Notes: a model not told the origin generated them from the sequence alone. DNA of 18,830 nucleotides from an uncultured Oscillospiraceae bacterium (GCA_910577525.1 CAJTLI010000039.1:1-18830); one strand, 5' to 3'. Positions 6,619-14,873 are shown, counted from the stretch's first letter. Numbers and translations are program-made.

Positions 6619-8305
6619 GAAGGCCGCCGGAGAGGGCTTGCTCCCGGCTGGGCAGGACATCCGCGGCACGGTGGAGGTGCCCAAGGACAGCAAAAACGGG
6701 GACTTTGCCTCCTCCTTCGCCATGGCGGGGGCCAAGGCCCTGCACATGGCCCCCCGGCAGATTGCCCAGATCATCCTGGACCACCTGGAGCTGGACGGGA
6801 CCCTGTTTCAGCGCTCGGAGATTGCCGGGCCGGGATTTCTGAACTTTTTCTACGCCCCCCGCTGGTACGGCGAGGTGCTGGGGGCGGTGGAGGCGGACCC
6901 GGAGCACTATGGGGCCTGCGATGAGGGGAAGGGCCAAAAGGTGATGGTGGAGTTTGTGTCCGCCAACCCCACCGGCCCCATGCACATGGGCAACGCCCGG
7001 GGCGGCGTGCTGGGGGACACCCTGGCCAACGTGCTGGCCCGGGCGGGCTGGAGCGCCTGGAAGGAGTTCTACGTCAACGACGCGGGCAACCAGATCCACA
7101 AGTTCGCCATGTCCATCCACGCCCGGTACATGCAGCTGATTCTGGGCGAGGAGAATTACCCCTTCCCCGAGGACGGCTACCACGGCGACGACATCCGGGA
7201 GCTGGCTCAGGGCTTTTTAGCGGTCCATGGGGACGCCTACCGGGACGCCCCCGAGGACAGGTGGCTGGAGGACATGAGCAAATTCGGTCTGGAGCGCAAC
7301 ATCCCCAAGATGAAGGAGGATCTGCGCAAGTACGGCATCGAGTACGACCAGTGGTTCTTTGAATCCGAGCTCCACGAGTCTGGCTATGTGGCGGAGACGG
7401 TGGACCTGCTCGCCCGGAAGGGCTGGACCTATGAGAAGGACGGGGCTTTGTGGCTGAACACCACCGCTCTTTTAAAAGAAAAATACATCCGGGAGGGCAA
7501 AACCCGGGAGCAGGCGGACAAGCTGGACCTGAAGGACGACGTGCTCCGCCGGGCCAACGGGTTCTACACCTATTTCGCCGCCGATATCGCCTATCACCGG
7601 AACAAATTTGAGAAGCGTGGCTTTGACAAGGTCATCAACGTGTGGGGCGCGGACCACCACGGCCATGTGGCCCGCCTCCAGGCGGCGCTGGACGGCCTGG
7701 GGCTGGACGGCTCCAACCGGCTGGTCATCGTGCTGATGCAGCTGGTGAACCTGCTCCAGGACGGCAAGCCGGTGCGCATGTCCAAGCGGACAGGCAAGGC
7801 CATCGCCCTCCACGACCTGCTGGACGAGATCCCCGTGGACGCCGCCCGGTACTATTTCAACAACCGGGCCGCCACCACCCCGCTGGACTTTGACCTGGAT
7901 CTGGCCGTGCGCCAGGACAGCGACAACCCGGTGTACTATGTGCAGTACGCCCACGCCCGGATCTGCTCCCTGCTGGCCAACCTGGCCCAGGACGGGGCTC
8001 AGGCACCCGCGGCGGCGGACATGGACCCGGCTCTGCTGGCGGCGGACGAGGAACGGGCCCTGATCAAAACGCTGGCCCAATATCCGGAGGAGATCCGGCT
8101 GGCCGCCCGGGACTATGACCCCAGCCGGATCAACCGCTATCTCACCGCCCTGGCGGGGGACTTCCACCGCTTTTACAACGCCTGCCGCATGAAGGGGGAG
8201 GAGGCCGGACTCCAGGCCGCCCGCCTCAAGCTGGCGGATTCCGTCCGGCTGGTGCTGGCCAACGGGCTGGGCCTTCTGGGGGTCAGCGCCCCCCAGAAGA
8301 TGTGA
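6557..8305 (+). CDS. argS: Arginyl-tRNA synthetase
   Basis: 582 residues; charges tRNA-Arg with arginine using ATP. Class I synthetase: N-terminal Arg-tRNA synthetase additional domain (about 1-100), HIGH-type motif HMGN at 143-146 within SANPTGPMHMGN, YVNDAGNQI after it, WGADHHGHVARLQAAL in the Rossmann core, MSKR at 408-411 as the KMSKS equivalent, and a DALR anticodon-binding domain at the end (YVQYAHARICSLL onward). Length is normal for the family. Ribosome site AAAAGGGG lies 8 bases before ATG, inside the preceding DUF1934 gene. Last gene of the murI unit, ended by the shared terminator. Confidence 0.97.
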   Translation: MENLIQAAREQVARLTQAAYEKAAGEGLLPAGQDIRGTVEVPKDSKNGDFASSFAMAGAKALHMAPRQIAQIILDHLELDGTLFQRSEIAGPGFLNFFYAPRWYGEVLGAVEADPEHYGACDEGKGQKVMVEFVSANPTGPMHMGNARGGVLGDTLANVLARAGWSAWKEFYVNDAGNQIHKFAMSIHARYMQLILGEENYPFPEDGYHGDDIRELAQGFLAVHGDAYRDAPEDRWLEDMSKFGLERNIPKMKEDLRKYGIEYDQWFFESELHESGYVAETVDLLARKGWTYEKDGALWLNTTALLKEKYIREGKTREQADKLDLKDDVLRRANGFYTYFAADIAYHRNKFEKRGFDKVINVWGADHHGHVARLQAALDGLGLDGSNRLVIVLMQLVNLLQDGKPVRMSKRTGKAIALHDLLDEIPVDAARYYFNNRAATTPLDFDLDLAVRQDSDNPVYYVQYAHARICSLLANLAQDGAQAPAAADMDPALLAADEERALIKTLAQYPEEIRLAARDYDPSRINRYLTALAGDFHRFYNACRMKGEEAGLQAARLKLADSVRLVLANGLGLLGVSAPQKM

Positions 8306-8360
8306 GCCCGGACCTGTACCCTGCCGTGTGATACCCAAACGTTCGCGCTAAGCGGCAAAA

Positions 8361-8397
8361 AATCCTCCCATTGCGGTGTAAACGCAATGGGAGGATT
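8361..8397. terminator. Bidirectional terminator between argS and glgA
   Basis: A perfect 15-bp stem (8361-8375 with 8383-8397, loop GTGTAAA). On the minus strand it is followed by a run of T (8357-8362), ideal for ending glgA; on the plus strand by CCTCTTTT, suitable for argS. The genes are convergent. Confidence 0.92.
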
Positions 8398-8426
8398 CCT
8401 CTTTTCCGCCTTTGGGGAGAGCCGCG

Positions 8427-10307
8427 CTACCAGGTCAATTCCAGATACAAATCCTTGTACTGCTTGGCGGAATTTTCCCAGGACAAATCCTTGACCATGT
8501 CCCGCTGGACCATTTCGTCCCAGCACCAGCGGTTTTCAAAATAGAGGGTCTTGGCCCGGTTGACGGCGTCCAGCAGCAGGCCGGCGTCGTAGCGGTCAAA
8601 GGTGAAGCCGTTTCCGGTGTTGAAATACATATTATAGGGCTCCACTGTGTCCTTCAGTCCGCCGGTCTCCCGGACGATGGGGATGGTGCCATAGTGCATG
8701 GCGATCAGCTGGGTCAGCCCGCAGGGCTCGAACTGGGAGGGCACCAGCAGGGCGTCTGCGCCTGCGTAGATCCGGTGGGCCCGGGTCTCGTCATACATGA
8801 TATTGGAGCACACGTTTCCGCGGTAAGCCCCCTCGTAATAGCGGAAGGAGCCCTCGTACACCTGGTCTCCCGTGCCCAGCACCACCACCTGGGTGTGCTC
8901 GTCCATAACCTGGGGGAGGATCGCGTTGACCAGGTCCAGCCCCTTCTGGTCCGTCAGGCGGGAGATCAGACCGATCACAAATTTGTGGCCATCCTGAACA
9001 AGCCCTAATTCCTCCTGGAGCCGGCGCTTGTTCTCCTTCTTCCGGTCCAGCACATTGGAGAGGCCGTAATTGGCGTACAGCCTGTCGTCGGTATCGGGGT
9101 TCCAGATGTCGTAGTCGATGCCGTTCACGATGCCGCGCAGCTTGCCGGAGTGATACCGCAGATGGGCGTCCAGCGCCTCGCCGTAGTACGCGCTCTGAAT
9201 CTCGCCCGCGTAGGTCTGGCTCACCGTGGTGATGACGTTGGAGTACGTCAGGCCGCCCTTGAGCATGTTGGCGTCCTGGTAGCCCACCTTGAGGGCGTCC
9301 TTGTTGAAGACGTAATCGGGCAGCCCGGACCAGTAGCGGATGGTGGGAATATCGTAAATTCCCTGGAACCGCAGATTGTGAATGGTCAAAATGGTCTTGG
9401 CGGCGGTGAGCTTTGTGCTGGCGAACTGGGTCCGCAGGTAAACGGGCACCAGGGCCGCCTGCCAGTCGTGGCAATGAATGATGTCGGGGGTCCAATCCAT
9501 GTAGTTCAGCGCCGCCAGTGCCGCTTTGGCAAAGAAGCAGTACTTGGGGATATCGTCGATGAGGTTGGTATAGGGATTGCCGTTGCTGAAGAACTCCTCA
9601 TTGTCGATGAAGTCATAGACCACGCCGTCCCAGACATATTCCATAATGCCCACGTAGAAGGAGCGGCCGTCGGCGCAGAGGTCCATCTCGAAGGAGCCCC
9701 GGTAGATCATTTTCTCCTGATATTTCCACGGGATACACTTGTACCGGGGGAGGATGACCTTCACATCGCAGTTCTGCTTCACCAGCGCCTTGGGAAGGGC
9801 GTACATGACATCGCCCAGACCACCGGTTTTGACAAAGGGATAGCACTCAGAGCCGATGAATACCACACTCCTTCTGGGGGTGGTATAGACCTCCTCCGCC
9901 GGGGCTTCCTCCGCAGGCGCCTCGGGAGTTTCCGCTGGGGCCTCTTCCACAGGTGTCTCAGGGGTTTCCGCCGGGGCCTCTTCCACAGGTGTCTCAGGGG
10001 TTTCCGCCGGGGCCTCCTCCACAGGCGCCTCGGGGGCCTCAGTCGGGGCCGTCTCCGCAATTGCCGCAGGAGCCTCTGCCGGGGCCATCTCCACAGATGC
10101 CTCGGGGGACTCCGCCGGGGCCGTCTCCGCAATTGCCTCGGGAGCCTCCGCCTGAACCGCTTCCCCTTCGGGGATGGCCGCCTCGATTTGTTCTAAGGTT
10201 TCGCCTGCCGTGTTCTTGCCAGCGGCCTTGGCCTTTCGCGCCGCCCCAGCTGCCCGGGCGGGAATTTTTTTCTTGCCGCTGATCTTCTCATCGCTCTTCT
10301 TTGCCAT
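8427..10307 (-). CDS. glgA: Glycogen synthase with repeat-rich N-terminal extension
   Basis: 626 residues; ADP-glucose:alpha-1,4-glucan glucosyltransferase (GT5). The catalytic part begins near residue 147 and is of normal length (about 480): KTGGLGDV at 160-167 (ADP-glucose site), HCHDWQAAL, TIHNLRFQG, GIVNGIDYDIWNPDTD, GLISRLTDQKGLDL and the catalytic-glutamate loop PSQFEPCGLTQLIAM. Ahead of it lies an extension not found in ordinary GlgA: residues 1-32 are Lys/Ala-rich and basic, then about 105 residues of Ala/Glu/Pro repeats (unit of 12 such as VEEAPAETPETP). Start ATG (MAKKSDEK) has GGGAGGT 5 bases upstream. No other glg genes are in the window. A role for the tail in tethering or crowding is inference. 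Confidence 0.95.
   Translation of the reverse strand: MAKKSDEKISGKKKIPARAAGAARKAKAAGKNTAGETLEQIEAAIPEGEAVQAEAPEAIAETAPAESPEASVEMAPAEAPAAIAETAPTEAPEAPVEEAPAETPETPVEEAPAETPETPVEEAPAETPEAPAEEAPAEEVYTTPRRSVVFIGSECYPFVKTGGLGDVMYALPKALVKQNCDVKVILPRYKCIPWKYQEKMIYRGSFEMDLCADGRSFYVGIMEYVWDGVVYDFIDNEEFFSNGNPYTNLIDDIPKYCFFAKAALAALNYMDWTPDIIHCHDWQAALVPVYLRTQFASTKLTAAKTILTIHNLRFQGIYDIPTIRYWSGLPDYVFNKDALKVGYQDANMLKGGLTYSNVITTVSQTYAGEIQSAYYGEALDAHLRYHSGKLRGIVNGIDYDIWNPDTDDRLYANYGLSNVLDRKKENKRRLQEELGLVQDGHKFVIGLISRLTDQKGLDLVNAILPQVMDEHTQVVVLGTGDQVYEGSFRYYEGAYRGNVCSNIMYDETRAHRIYAGADALLVPSQFEPCGLTQLIAMHYGTIPIVRETGGLKDTVEPYNMYFNTGNGFTFDRYDAGLLLDAVNRAKTLYFENRWCWDEMVQRDMVKDLSWENSAKQYKDLYLELTW
9889..10155. repeat. 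36-bp tandem repeat array inside glgA
   Basis: Six clear contiguous 36-bp units from 9925 to 10140 (9925, 9961, 9997, 10033, 10069, 10105), with degenerate half-units on both sides. Units 9925-9960 and 9961-9996 differ at only two positions; the units nearer the gene start are more diverged. Each unit encodes 12 residues of the Ala/Glu/Pro tail of GlgA, and the frame is kept throughout, indicating recent in-frame expansion. Confidence 0.93.
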
Positions 10308-10341
10308 CTGGTACCTCCCAAAAATCAAAGTATTTCTTTGC

Positions 10342-10371
10342 GGCCGCTGCGCGAATAATCGGGCAGCGGCC
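10342..10371 (-). promoter_or_regulatory. Hairpin in the glgA leader
   Basis: GGCCGCTGC (10342-10350) and GCAGCGGCC (10363-10371) form a perfect 9-bp stem between the YebC-family stop and the glgA start. No U run follows, so an attenuator or mRNA-stabilising role is possible. No clear promoter was found in the 115-bp gap, so glgA may be transcribed with the upstream gene. Confidence 0.4.
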
Positions 10372-10422
10372 TTATGGTCTGGTCTGATATGCCCGAAGCT
10401 GTGACATCATGAGAAAATTCAA

Positions 10423-11151
10423 TTACTCCTGCTCCCAGTTGTGCCAGATATTCTGTACGTCGTCGTTGTCCTCCATGATGTCGATGAGCTTTTCCATGTT
10501 CTTGACATCGTCCTCGCCGGACAGCGTGACGTAGTTCTGCGGCACCATCTCCACCTTGGCGGAGGCGAACACATAGCCCTTTTCCTCCATGGCGGCCAGC
10601 ACCGCGCCGAAATCGTCCGGGGCGGTGTAGACGGTAAAGCAGTCCTCGTCGGACTCGAAATCCAGCCCGCCGCAGTCCAGAGCGTCCATCATGGCCGTCT
10701 CTTCGTCCAGATCCTCCCGCTCGATGACCAGCACGCCCTTTTGGTCGAAGGACCAGGACACGCAGCCGGTGGCCCCCAGGTTGCCGCCGAACTTGTCAAA
10801 ATAGTGGCGCACGTCGGAGGCGGTGCGGTTGCGGTTGTCGGTGAGGGTCTCCACGATGACCGCCACGCCGCCGGGGCCGTAGCCCTCGTAGGTGATGGCC
10901 TCGTAGTCGTTGGCGTTGCCGGAGCCCACGGCCTTTTCAATGGTGCGCTTGATGTTGTCGTTGGGCATGTTGGCCGCCCGGGCCTTGGCGATGACGGTGG
11001 CCAGGCGGGAGTTGTTGTTGGGGTCGCCGGAGCCGCCGGTCTTGACGGCGACGATAATCTCCCGGGCAATCTTGGTAAACGCCTGAGAGCGCTTGGCGTC
11101 CGCAGCCCCCTTGGTTTTTTGAATGTTATGCCATTTGGAATGTCCTGACAT
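10423..11151 (-). CDS. YebC/PmpR-family (TACO1-like) protein
   Basis: 242 residues, cytoplasmic. Family signature at the start (MSGHSKWHNIQKTKGAADAK), then FTKIAREI, GGSGDPNNNSRLATVIAKAR, NMPNDNIKRTIEKA and YEGYGPGGVAVIVE, with three domains of the usual length. Historically annotated as a DNA-binding transcription regulator; recent work on homologues (bacterial YebC, mitochondrial TACO1) points to a role in translation of difficult sequences such as proline stretches, so either label should be kept open. Start ATG at 11151 has GAAGGGA about 10 bases upstream; longer in-frame starts upstream would cross the promoter. Transcribed from the TTGAAA/TATATT promoter; it precedes glgA, whose tail is proline-rich. 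Confidence 0.93.
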   Translation of the reverse strand: MSGHSKWHNIQKTKGAADAKRSQAFTKIAREIIVAVKTGGSGDPNNNSRLATVIAKARAANMPNDNIKRTIEKAVGSGNANDYEAITYEGYGPGGVAVIVETLTDNRNRTASDVRHYFDKFGGNLGATGCVSWSFDQKGVLVIEREDLDEETAMMDALDCGGLDFESDEDCFTVYTAPDDFGAVLAAMEEKGYVFASAKVEMVPQNYVTLSGEDDVKNMEKLIDIMEDNDDVQNIWHNWEQE

Positions 11152-11208
11152 TATATGATCGTTCCCTTCATTATAAGGTGTAAGCCGCGAGGGCAAGGAT
11201 TCATTTTT

Positions 11209-11237
11209 AATATAGCACGTTCCCCGCCGCTTTTCAA
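11209..11237 (-). promoter_or_regulatory. Sigma-A promoter for YebC-family gene
   Basis: Minus strand -35 TTGAAA (11232-11237), 17-bp spacer, -10 TATATT (11209-11214), about 58 bases before the start codon. A second TATAAT (11170-11175) lies closer but lacks a well-spaced -35. Confidence 0.65.
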
Positions 11238-11380
11238 CCCCCGGATGGCAAAGTCCCGGCGAAAATGCCGCAGAGACGCCGCTCAAAATACGCCGCCGGA
11301 CACGGCCTGCAAATCATCTTTGAGATTCCGCGCTTGATGAAGAGAGAGACAGAAGTTTGTGCAATATGTTATAACCTGCG

Positions 11381-11409
11381 TTGACAAATTCATCATTTTA
11401 TGGTATATT
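11381..11409 (+). promoter_or_regulatory. Strong sigma-A promoter for the fused dehydrogenase
   Basis: Consensus -35 TTGACA (11381-11386), 17-bp spacer, -10 TATATT (11404-11409), about 60 bases before the ATG. The remainder of the 11238-11380 gap shows no gene and no recognisable operator. Confidence 0.85.
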
Positions 11410-11468
11410 CTGCTCATCAGACAAGAGCTTTGCAAGCATGTCAATGACTACTCAAAGGAGGTTTCCCT

Positions 11469-13379
11469 ATGTTGTTCCAGACCACACAGGCCCATGAGGA
11501 GCTGCGGGCCAAAATCCGCGCCTTCGCGGAGGCGGAGGTGAAGCCCAACGCCATCCTCATGGACCAGGAGAGCCGGTTCCCCGCCGAGGCGATCCAAAAA
11601 TTCGCCCAGATGGGGCTGATGGGCATCCCCTACCCCAAGGAGTACGGCGGCGCGGGGCTGGACGTGCTCAGCTACGCCATCGCGGTGGAGGAGCTGTCCC
11701 GGGTGGACGGCGGCACCGGCGTCATCCTGTCCGCCCACGTGTCCCTGGGCACCTGGCCCATCTTCGCCTTCGGCACCGAGGCGCAGAAGAAAAAGTACCT
11801 GGTCCCCCTGGCCCGGGGGGAGAAGATCGGCGCCTTCGGCCTCACCGAGCCCAACGCGGGCTCCGACGCCGGCGGCACCGAGACCACCGCCATTGACAAG
11901 GGCGGCCACTGGCTGCTCAACGGCCAGAAGATCTTCATCACCAACGGCGGCGTGGCAGACACCTATGTGGTCTTTGCCGTCACCACCCCGGACATCGGCA
12001 CCCGGGGCATCTCCGCCTTCATCGTGGAGAAGGGCTGGAAGGGCTTCTCCTTCGAACCCCATTATGACAAGATGGGCATCCGCTCCTCCGAGACCTGCCA
12101 GCTCAACTTCGACGATGTGAAGGTGCCCAAGGAGAACCTGCTGGGCAAGGAGGGCCAGGGCTTCAAGATCGCCATGGCCACCCTGGACGGCGGGCGGATC
12201 GGCATCGCCTCTCAGGCCCTGGGCATCGCCCAGGGGGCCTATGAGTCCGCCGTGGAGTATGCCAAGGAGCGGGTTCAGTTCGGCAAGCCCATCGGCTTCA
12301 ACCAGGCCATCACCTTCAAGCTGGCAGACATGGCCACCAAGCTGAAGTGCGCCCGGATGCTGGTGTACTCCGCCGCCGAGAAAAAGGAGGCCCACGAGCC
12401 CTACGGCGTGGACGCCGCCATGGCAAAGCTGTACGCCTCCGAGACCGCCCTGGAGGTGGTCAACGACGCGGTGCAGATCTACGGCGGCACCGGCTTCCTC
12501 AAGGGCATGGACGTGGAGCGGATGTACCGGGACGCCAAGATCACCACCATCTACGAGGGCACCAGCGAGGTGCAGCGCATGGTGATCGGCGCGTCCATCA
12601 TGGGCAAGCCCCCCAAGCGGGAGGGCGGCTCCTCCAGCGTGGCCAAGAAGCCCGCCCCCGTCACAGGGGTGCGCAAGGGCACGATCCTCAAGGAGGGGGA
12701 CGCCAAGGAGCGGGTGGACACCCTTGTCGCGGCCCTGAAGAAAGACGGCTATGACTTCACCGTGGGCATCCCCATGGACACCCCCATCGCTCAGGCGGAG
12801 CGGGTGGTGTCCGCCGGCCAGGGCATCGGACCCAGGGAGAACATGAAGCTCATTGAGGATCTGGCGAAGGCGGCGGGCGCCGCCGTCGGCTCCAGCCGCC
12901 CCGTGGCCGAGACGCTCAAGTACGTGCCCCTCAACCGCTATGTGGGCATGTCCGGCCAGAAGTTCAAGGGCAATCTGTACATCGCCTGCGGCATCTCCGG
13001 TGCCATCCAGCACCTGAAGGGCATCAAGGACGCCTCCACCATCGTGGCCATCAATAAGAGCGCCAACGCCCCCATCTTCAAGAACTGCGACTACGGCATC
13101 GTGGGCGACGTGAACGAGATCCTGCCCCTGCTGGCGGAGGCTTTGGGCCTGGAGGAGAAGCAGCCCGCGCCTCCCATGGTGAAGATGAAGCGGCCCCCCG
13201 CCCCCAAGCCCGAGCCCATCGGCCCCCGGTACGTGTGCGGCGGCTGCGGCTACGAGTATGTGCCCGAGCTGGGCGACCCCGACGCGGAGGTGGCCCCCGG
13301 CACCCTGTTCAAGGACCTGCCCGAAGGCTGGGTCTGCCCGGAGTGCGCGGAATCGAAAGAGATGTTCATCGAGGCGTGA
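11469..13379 (+). CDS. Acyl-CoA dehydrogenase / ETF-alpha FAD domain / rubredoxin fusion
   Basis: 636 residues, cytoplasmic, ATG with AAAGGAGG. Three modules in order. (a) 1-380: acyl-CoA dehydrogenase, with flavin motif LTEPNAGSD (125-133), RVQFGKPIGFNQAI, and the catalytic base Glu363 in IYEGTSEVQRM, the position used by short-chain (butyryl-type) enzymes. (b) about 440-560: C-terminal FAD domain of ETF alpha, with ERVVSAGQGIG, Arg477 in GSSRP, VGMSGQ (491-497) and CGISGAIQHL (507-516). (c) 588-636: rubredoxin, Cys590/Cys593 and Cys623/Cys626 with the standard 29-residue spacing. Lys/Pro-rich linkers join them. ETF beta and ETF alpha domain I are absent. Inference: electrons pass from acyl-CoA through two FADs to the iron site, and on to the flavodiiron protein encoded next. 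Substrate chain length and direction cannot be read from sequence alone. Confidence 0.95.
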   Translation: MLFQTTQAHEELRAKIRAFAEAEVKPNAILMDQESRFPAEAIQKFAQMGLMGIPYPKEYGGAGLDVLSYAIAVEELSRVDGGTGVILSAHVSLGTWPIFAFGTEAQKKKYLVPLARGEKIGAFGLTEPNAGSDAGGTETTAIDKGGHWLLNGQKIFITNGGVADTYVVFAVTTPDIGTRGISAFIVEKGWKGFSFEPHYDKMGIRSSETCQLNFDDVKVPKENLLGKEGQGFKIAMATLDGGRIGIASQALGIAQGAYESAVEYAKERVQFGKPIGFNQAITFKLADMATKLKCARMLVYSAAEKKEAHEPYGVDAAMAKLYASETALEVVNDAVQIYGGTGFLKGMDVERMYRDAKITTIYEGTSEVQRMVIGASIMGKPPKREGGSSSVAKKPAPVTGVRKGTILKEGDAKERVDTLVAALKKDGYDFTVGIPMDTPIAQAERVVSAGQGIGPRENMKLIEDLAKAAGAAVGSSRPVAETLKYVPLNRYVGMSGQKFKGNLYIACGISGAIQHLKGIKDASTIVAINKSANAPIFKNCDYGIVGDVNEILPLLAEALGLEEKQPAPPMVKMKRPPAPKPEPIGPRYVCGGCGYEYVPELGDPDAEVAPGTLFKDLPEGWVCPECAESKEMFIEA

Positions 13380-13385
13380 AAGGCC

Positions 13386-13411
13386 GTACTTTTTCTTGAA
13401 AGAAAAAGTAC
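13386..13411. repeat. Perfect palindrome after the fused dehydrogenase gene
   Basis: GTACTTTTTCTT, GA, AAGAAAAAGTAC: 12-bp perfect arms starting six bases after the stop codon. It could act as a hairpin terminator (the ascending arm is itself T-rich) or be a copy of a dispersed palindromic repeat. A second perfect palindrome, GCGACCGCGCGGTCGC, lies at 13471-13486. The 160-bp gap has no good promoter (only a TATGAT at 13498-13503), so read-through to the flavodiiron gene is plausible. Confidence 0.6.
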
Positions 13412-13539
13412 CAAAAAGAACTTTTCCTTCGCTGACGGAGCCAGGCGGAAACCTGTAAATCTGCCGCCCGGCGACCGCGCGGTCGCTTTGATCAGGGTAT
13501 GATTTGATTTTTCCAAACTTTTAATAAGGAGGACCGCTT

Positions 13540-14757
13540 ATGTACTGCGTACGCAGCGTCACCGATAATCTATATTGGGTGGGCGCCAACGACCACCGCC
13601 TGCACCTGTTTGAGAACATCCATCCCATCCCCCGGGGCGTGAGCTACAACGCCTACCTTCTGCTGGACAAATCCACCGTCCTGTTCGACACCGTGGACTG
13701 GTCCGCCTGCCGCCAGCTTCTGGAAAACCTGGACCACCTGCTGGAGGACCGGCCCCTGGACTACCTGCTGATCAACCACATGGAGCCCGACCACGGGGCC
13801 TCCATCGAAGAGATCCTCATCCGCTGGCCCCAGGTGAAGGTGATCTCCACTCCCAAGGCGTTCATGCTCATGCGCCAGTTCGGCTTCCACATCGACGGAC
13901 ACGAGCTCATCGAGGTGAAGGAGGGGGACACCTTCTCCTTCGGGGAGCACACCGTCACCTTCGTGGAGGCTCCTATGGTCCACTGGCCTGAGGCCATGGT
14001 CACATTCGATTTAACCAACGGCGTGCTGTTCGCCGCCGACGCCTTCGGCTCCTTCGGGGCGCTGGACGGTAAGCTGTTCGCCGACGAGGTGGATTTCGAC
14101 CGGGACTGGATCGACGACGCCCGGCGCTACCTCACCAACATCGTAGGCAAGTACGGCCCCCACGTTCAGCTGCTGCTGAAAAAGGCGGGGGGTATCCTGG
14201 ACAAGATCAAATACATCTGCCCCCTCCACGGGCCGGTGTGGCGCAAGGATCTGATGTATTTCGTGGACAAGTACGACAAGTGGAGCAAGTACCAGCCCGA
14301 GGAGCAGGGCGTGCTCATCGCCTACGCCTCCATGTATGGCAACACCGAGTCCGCCGCCCAGGCCCTGGCCGGCAAACTGTGCGAGAAGGGGATGACCAAC
14401 GTGTGGGTGTACGACGTGTCCAACACCCATGTGTCCCAGCTGGTCAGCGAGTCCTTCCGCCTCAGCCATCTGGTGTTCGCCTCCGTCACCTACAACCTGG
14501 GGATCTACCCCGTGATGCACGACTTCCTCATGCACCTGAAGGCCCTGAACTTCCAAAACCGCACCTGCGCCATCATTGAGAACGGCTCCTGGGCGGTGAA
14601 GTCCGGCGACCTGATGCAGAAGTTCCTGGAGGACGAGATGAAGAACATGACCGTCCTCAATGACCGGCTCACCTTGGCCTCCGCCCTCCACCCGGACAAA
14701 GCCGGTGAGCTGGACGCTCTGGCCGGCGCCATCATCGAGTCCATGGCCAAGAAGTAA
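13540..14757 (+). CDS. FprA-type flavodiiron protein (O2/NO reductase)
   Basis: 405 residues, class A flavodiiron protein. Residues 1-250 are the metallo-beta-lactamase-like diiron domain with ligands His80, Glu82, Asp84, His85 (INHMEPDHG), His148 (MVHWPEA), Asp167 (AADAFGSFG) and His230 (CPLHGPVW). Residues about 257-405 are a flavodoxin domain with FMN phosphate loop ASMYGNTES. Members of this family reduce O2 to water (and NO to N2O) at the expense of rubredoxin or F420H2; no rubredoxin or flavin reductase domain is fused here. The preceding gene encodes a rubredoxin-tailed dehydrogenase, a natural electron donor. AAGGAGG ribosome site lies 7 bases before ATG. Oxygen detoxification in a strict anaerobe is the likely role. 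Confidence 0.95.
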   Translation: MYCVRSVTDNLYWVGANDHRLHLFENIHPIPRGVSYNAYLLLDKSTVLFDTVDWSACRQLLENLDHLLEDRPLDYLLINHMEPDHGASIEEILIRWPQVKVISTPKAFMLMRQFGFHIDGHELIEVKEGDTFSFGEHTVTFVEAPMVHWPEAMVTFDLTNGVLFAADAFGSFGALDGKLFADEVDFDRDWIDDARRYLTNIVGKYGPHVQLLLKKAGGILDKIKYICPLHGPVWRKDLMYFVDKYDKWSKYQPEEQGVLIAYASMYGNTESAAQALAGKLCEKGMTNVWVYDVSNTHVSQLVSESFRLSHLVFASVTYNLGIYPVMHDFLMHLKALNFQNRTCAIIENGSWAVKSGDLMQKFLEDEMKNMTVLNDRLTLASALHPDKAGELDALAGAIIESMAKK

Positions 14758-14805
14758 AGCCAAATCAGCGGACGGCAGTATATCTCCAGATTGAGAACCG
14801 GGGCT

Positions 14806-14855
14806 TGTTTGAAAACCGCCAACATGCCCGCCCGCGGGTCTTTTGCCGCCATGCA
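14806..14855. repeat. Repeat arm shared with the element at 16502-16783
   Basis: The stretch starting GTTTGAAAACCG and running through ATGCCC, GCGGGTCTTTTGCCGCCATGC resembles, in direct orientation, 16610-16665 (GTTTGAAAATTGG ... ATGCCC ... GCGAGG) and, in inverted orientation, 16708-16764 (GCATGGCGG, AAAAGACCCGC, TTCAAACAAGCCC). It is therefore a single arm of the same fold-back repeat family. Nothing else is seen in 14758-14805. Confidence 0.6.
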
Positions 14856-14873
14856 GCGGGGGAAACAATCAGA

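Noticed and set aside
9889..10155. Regular 36-bp repeats that could suggest a CRISPR array
   Set aside because: The units are directly contiguous with no unique spacers, vary between copies, and keep the glgA reading frame.
9150..10196. 348-codon open frame antisense to glgA
   Set aside because: It mirrors the glgA codons and ends in Arg/Gly/Leu repeats produced by the opposite strand of the tandem array.
11355..11380. TTTGTGCAATATGTTATAACC as a possible Rex-type redox operator before the fused dehydrogenase
   Set aside because: Only one half resembles the TTGTG pattern and the symmetric half is missing, so it is not a supportable site.
11448..13013. 521-codon open frame antisense to the fused dehydrogenase
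   Set aside because: It is a GC-rich codon-position shadow of a clear coding gene; the product is low-complexity Gly/Leu/His-rich with no recognisable domain.
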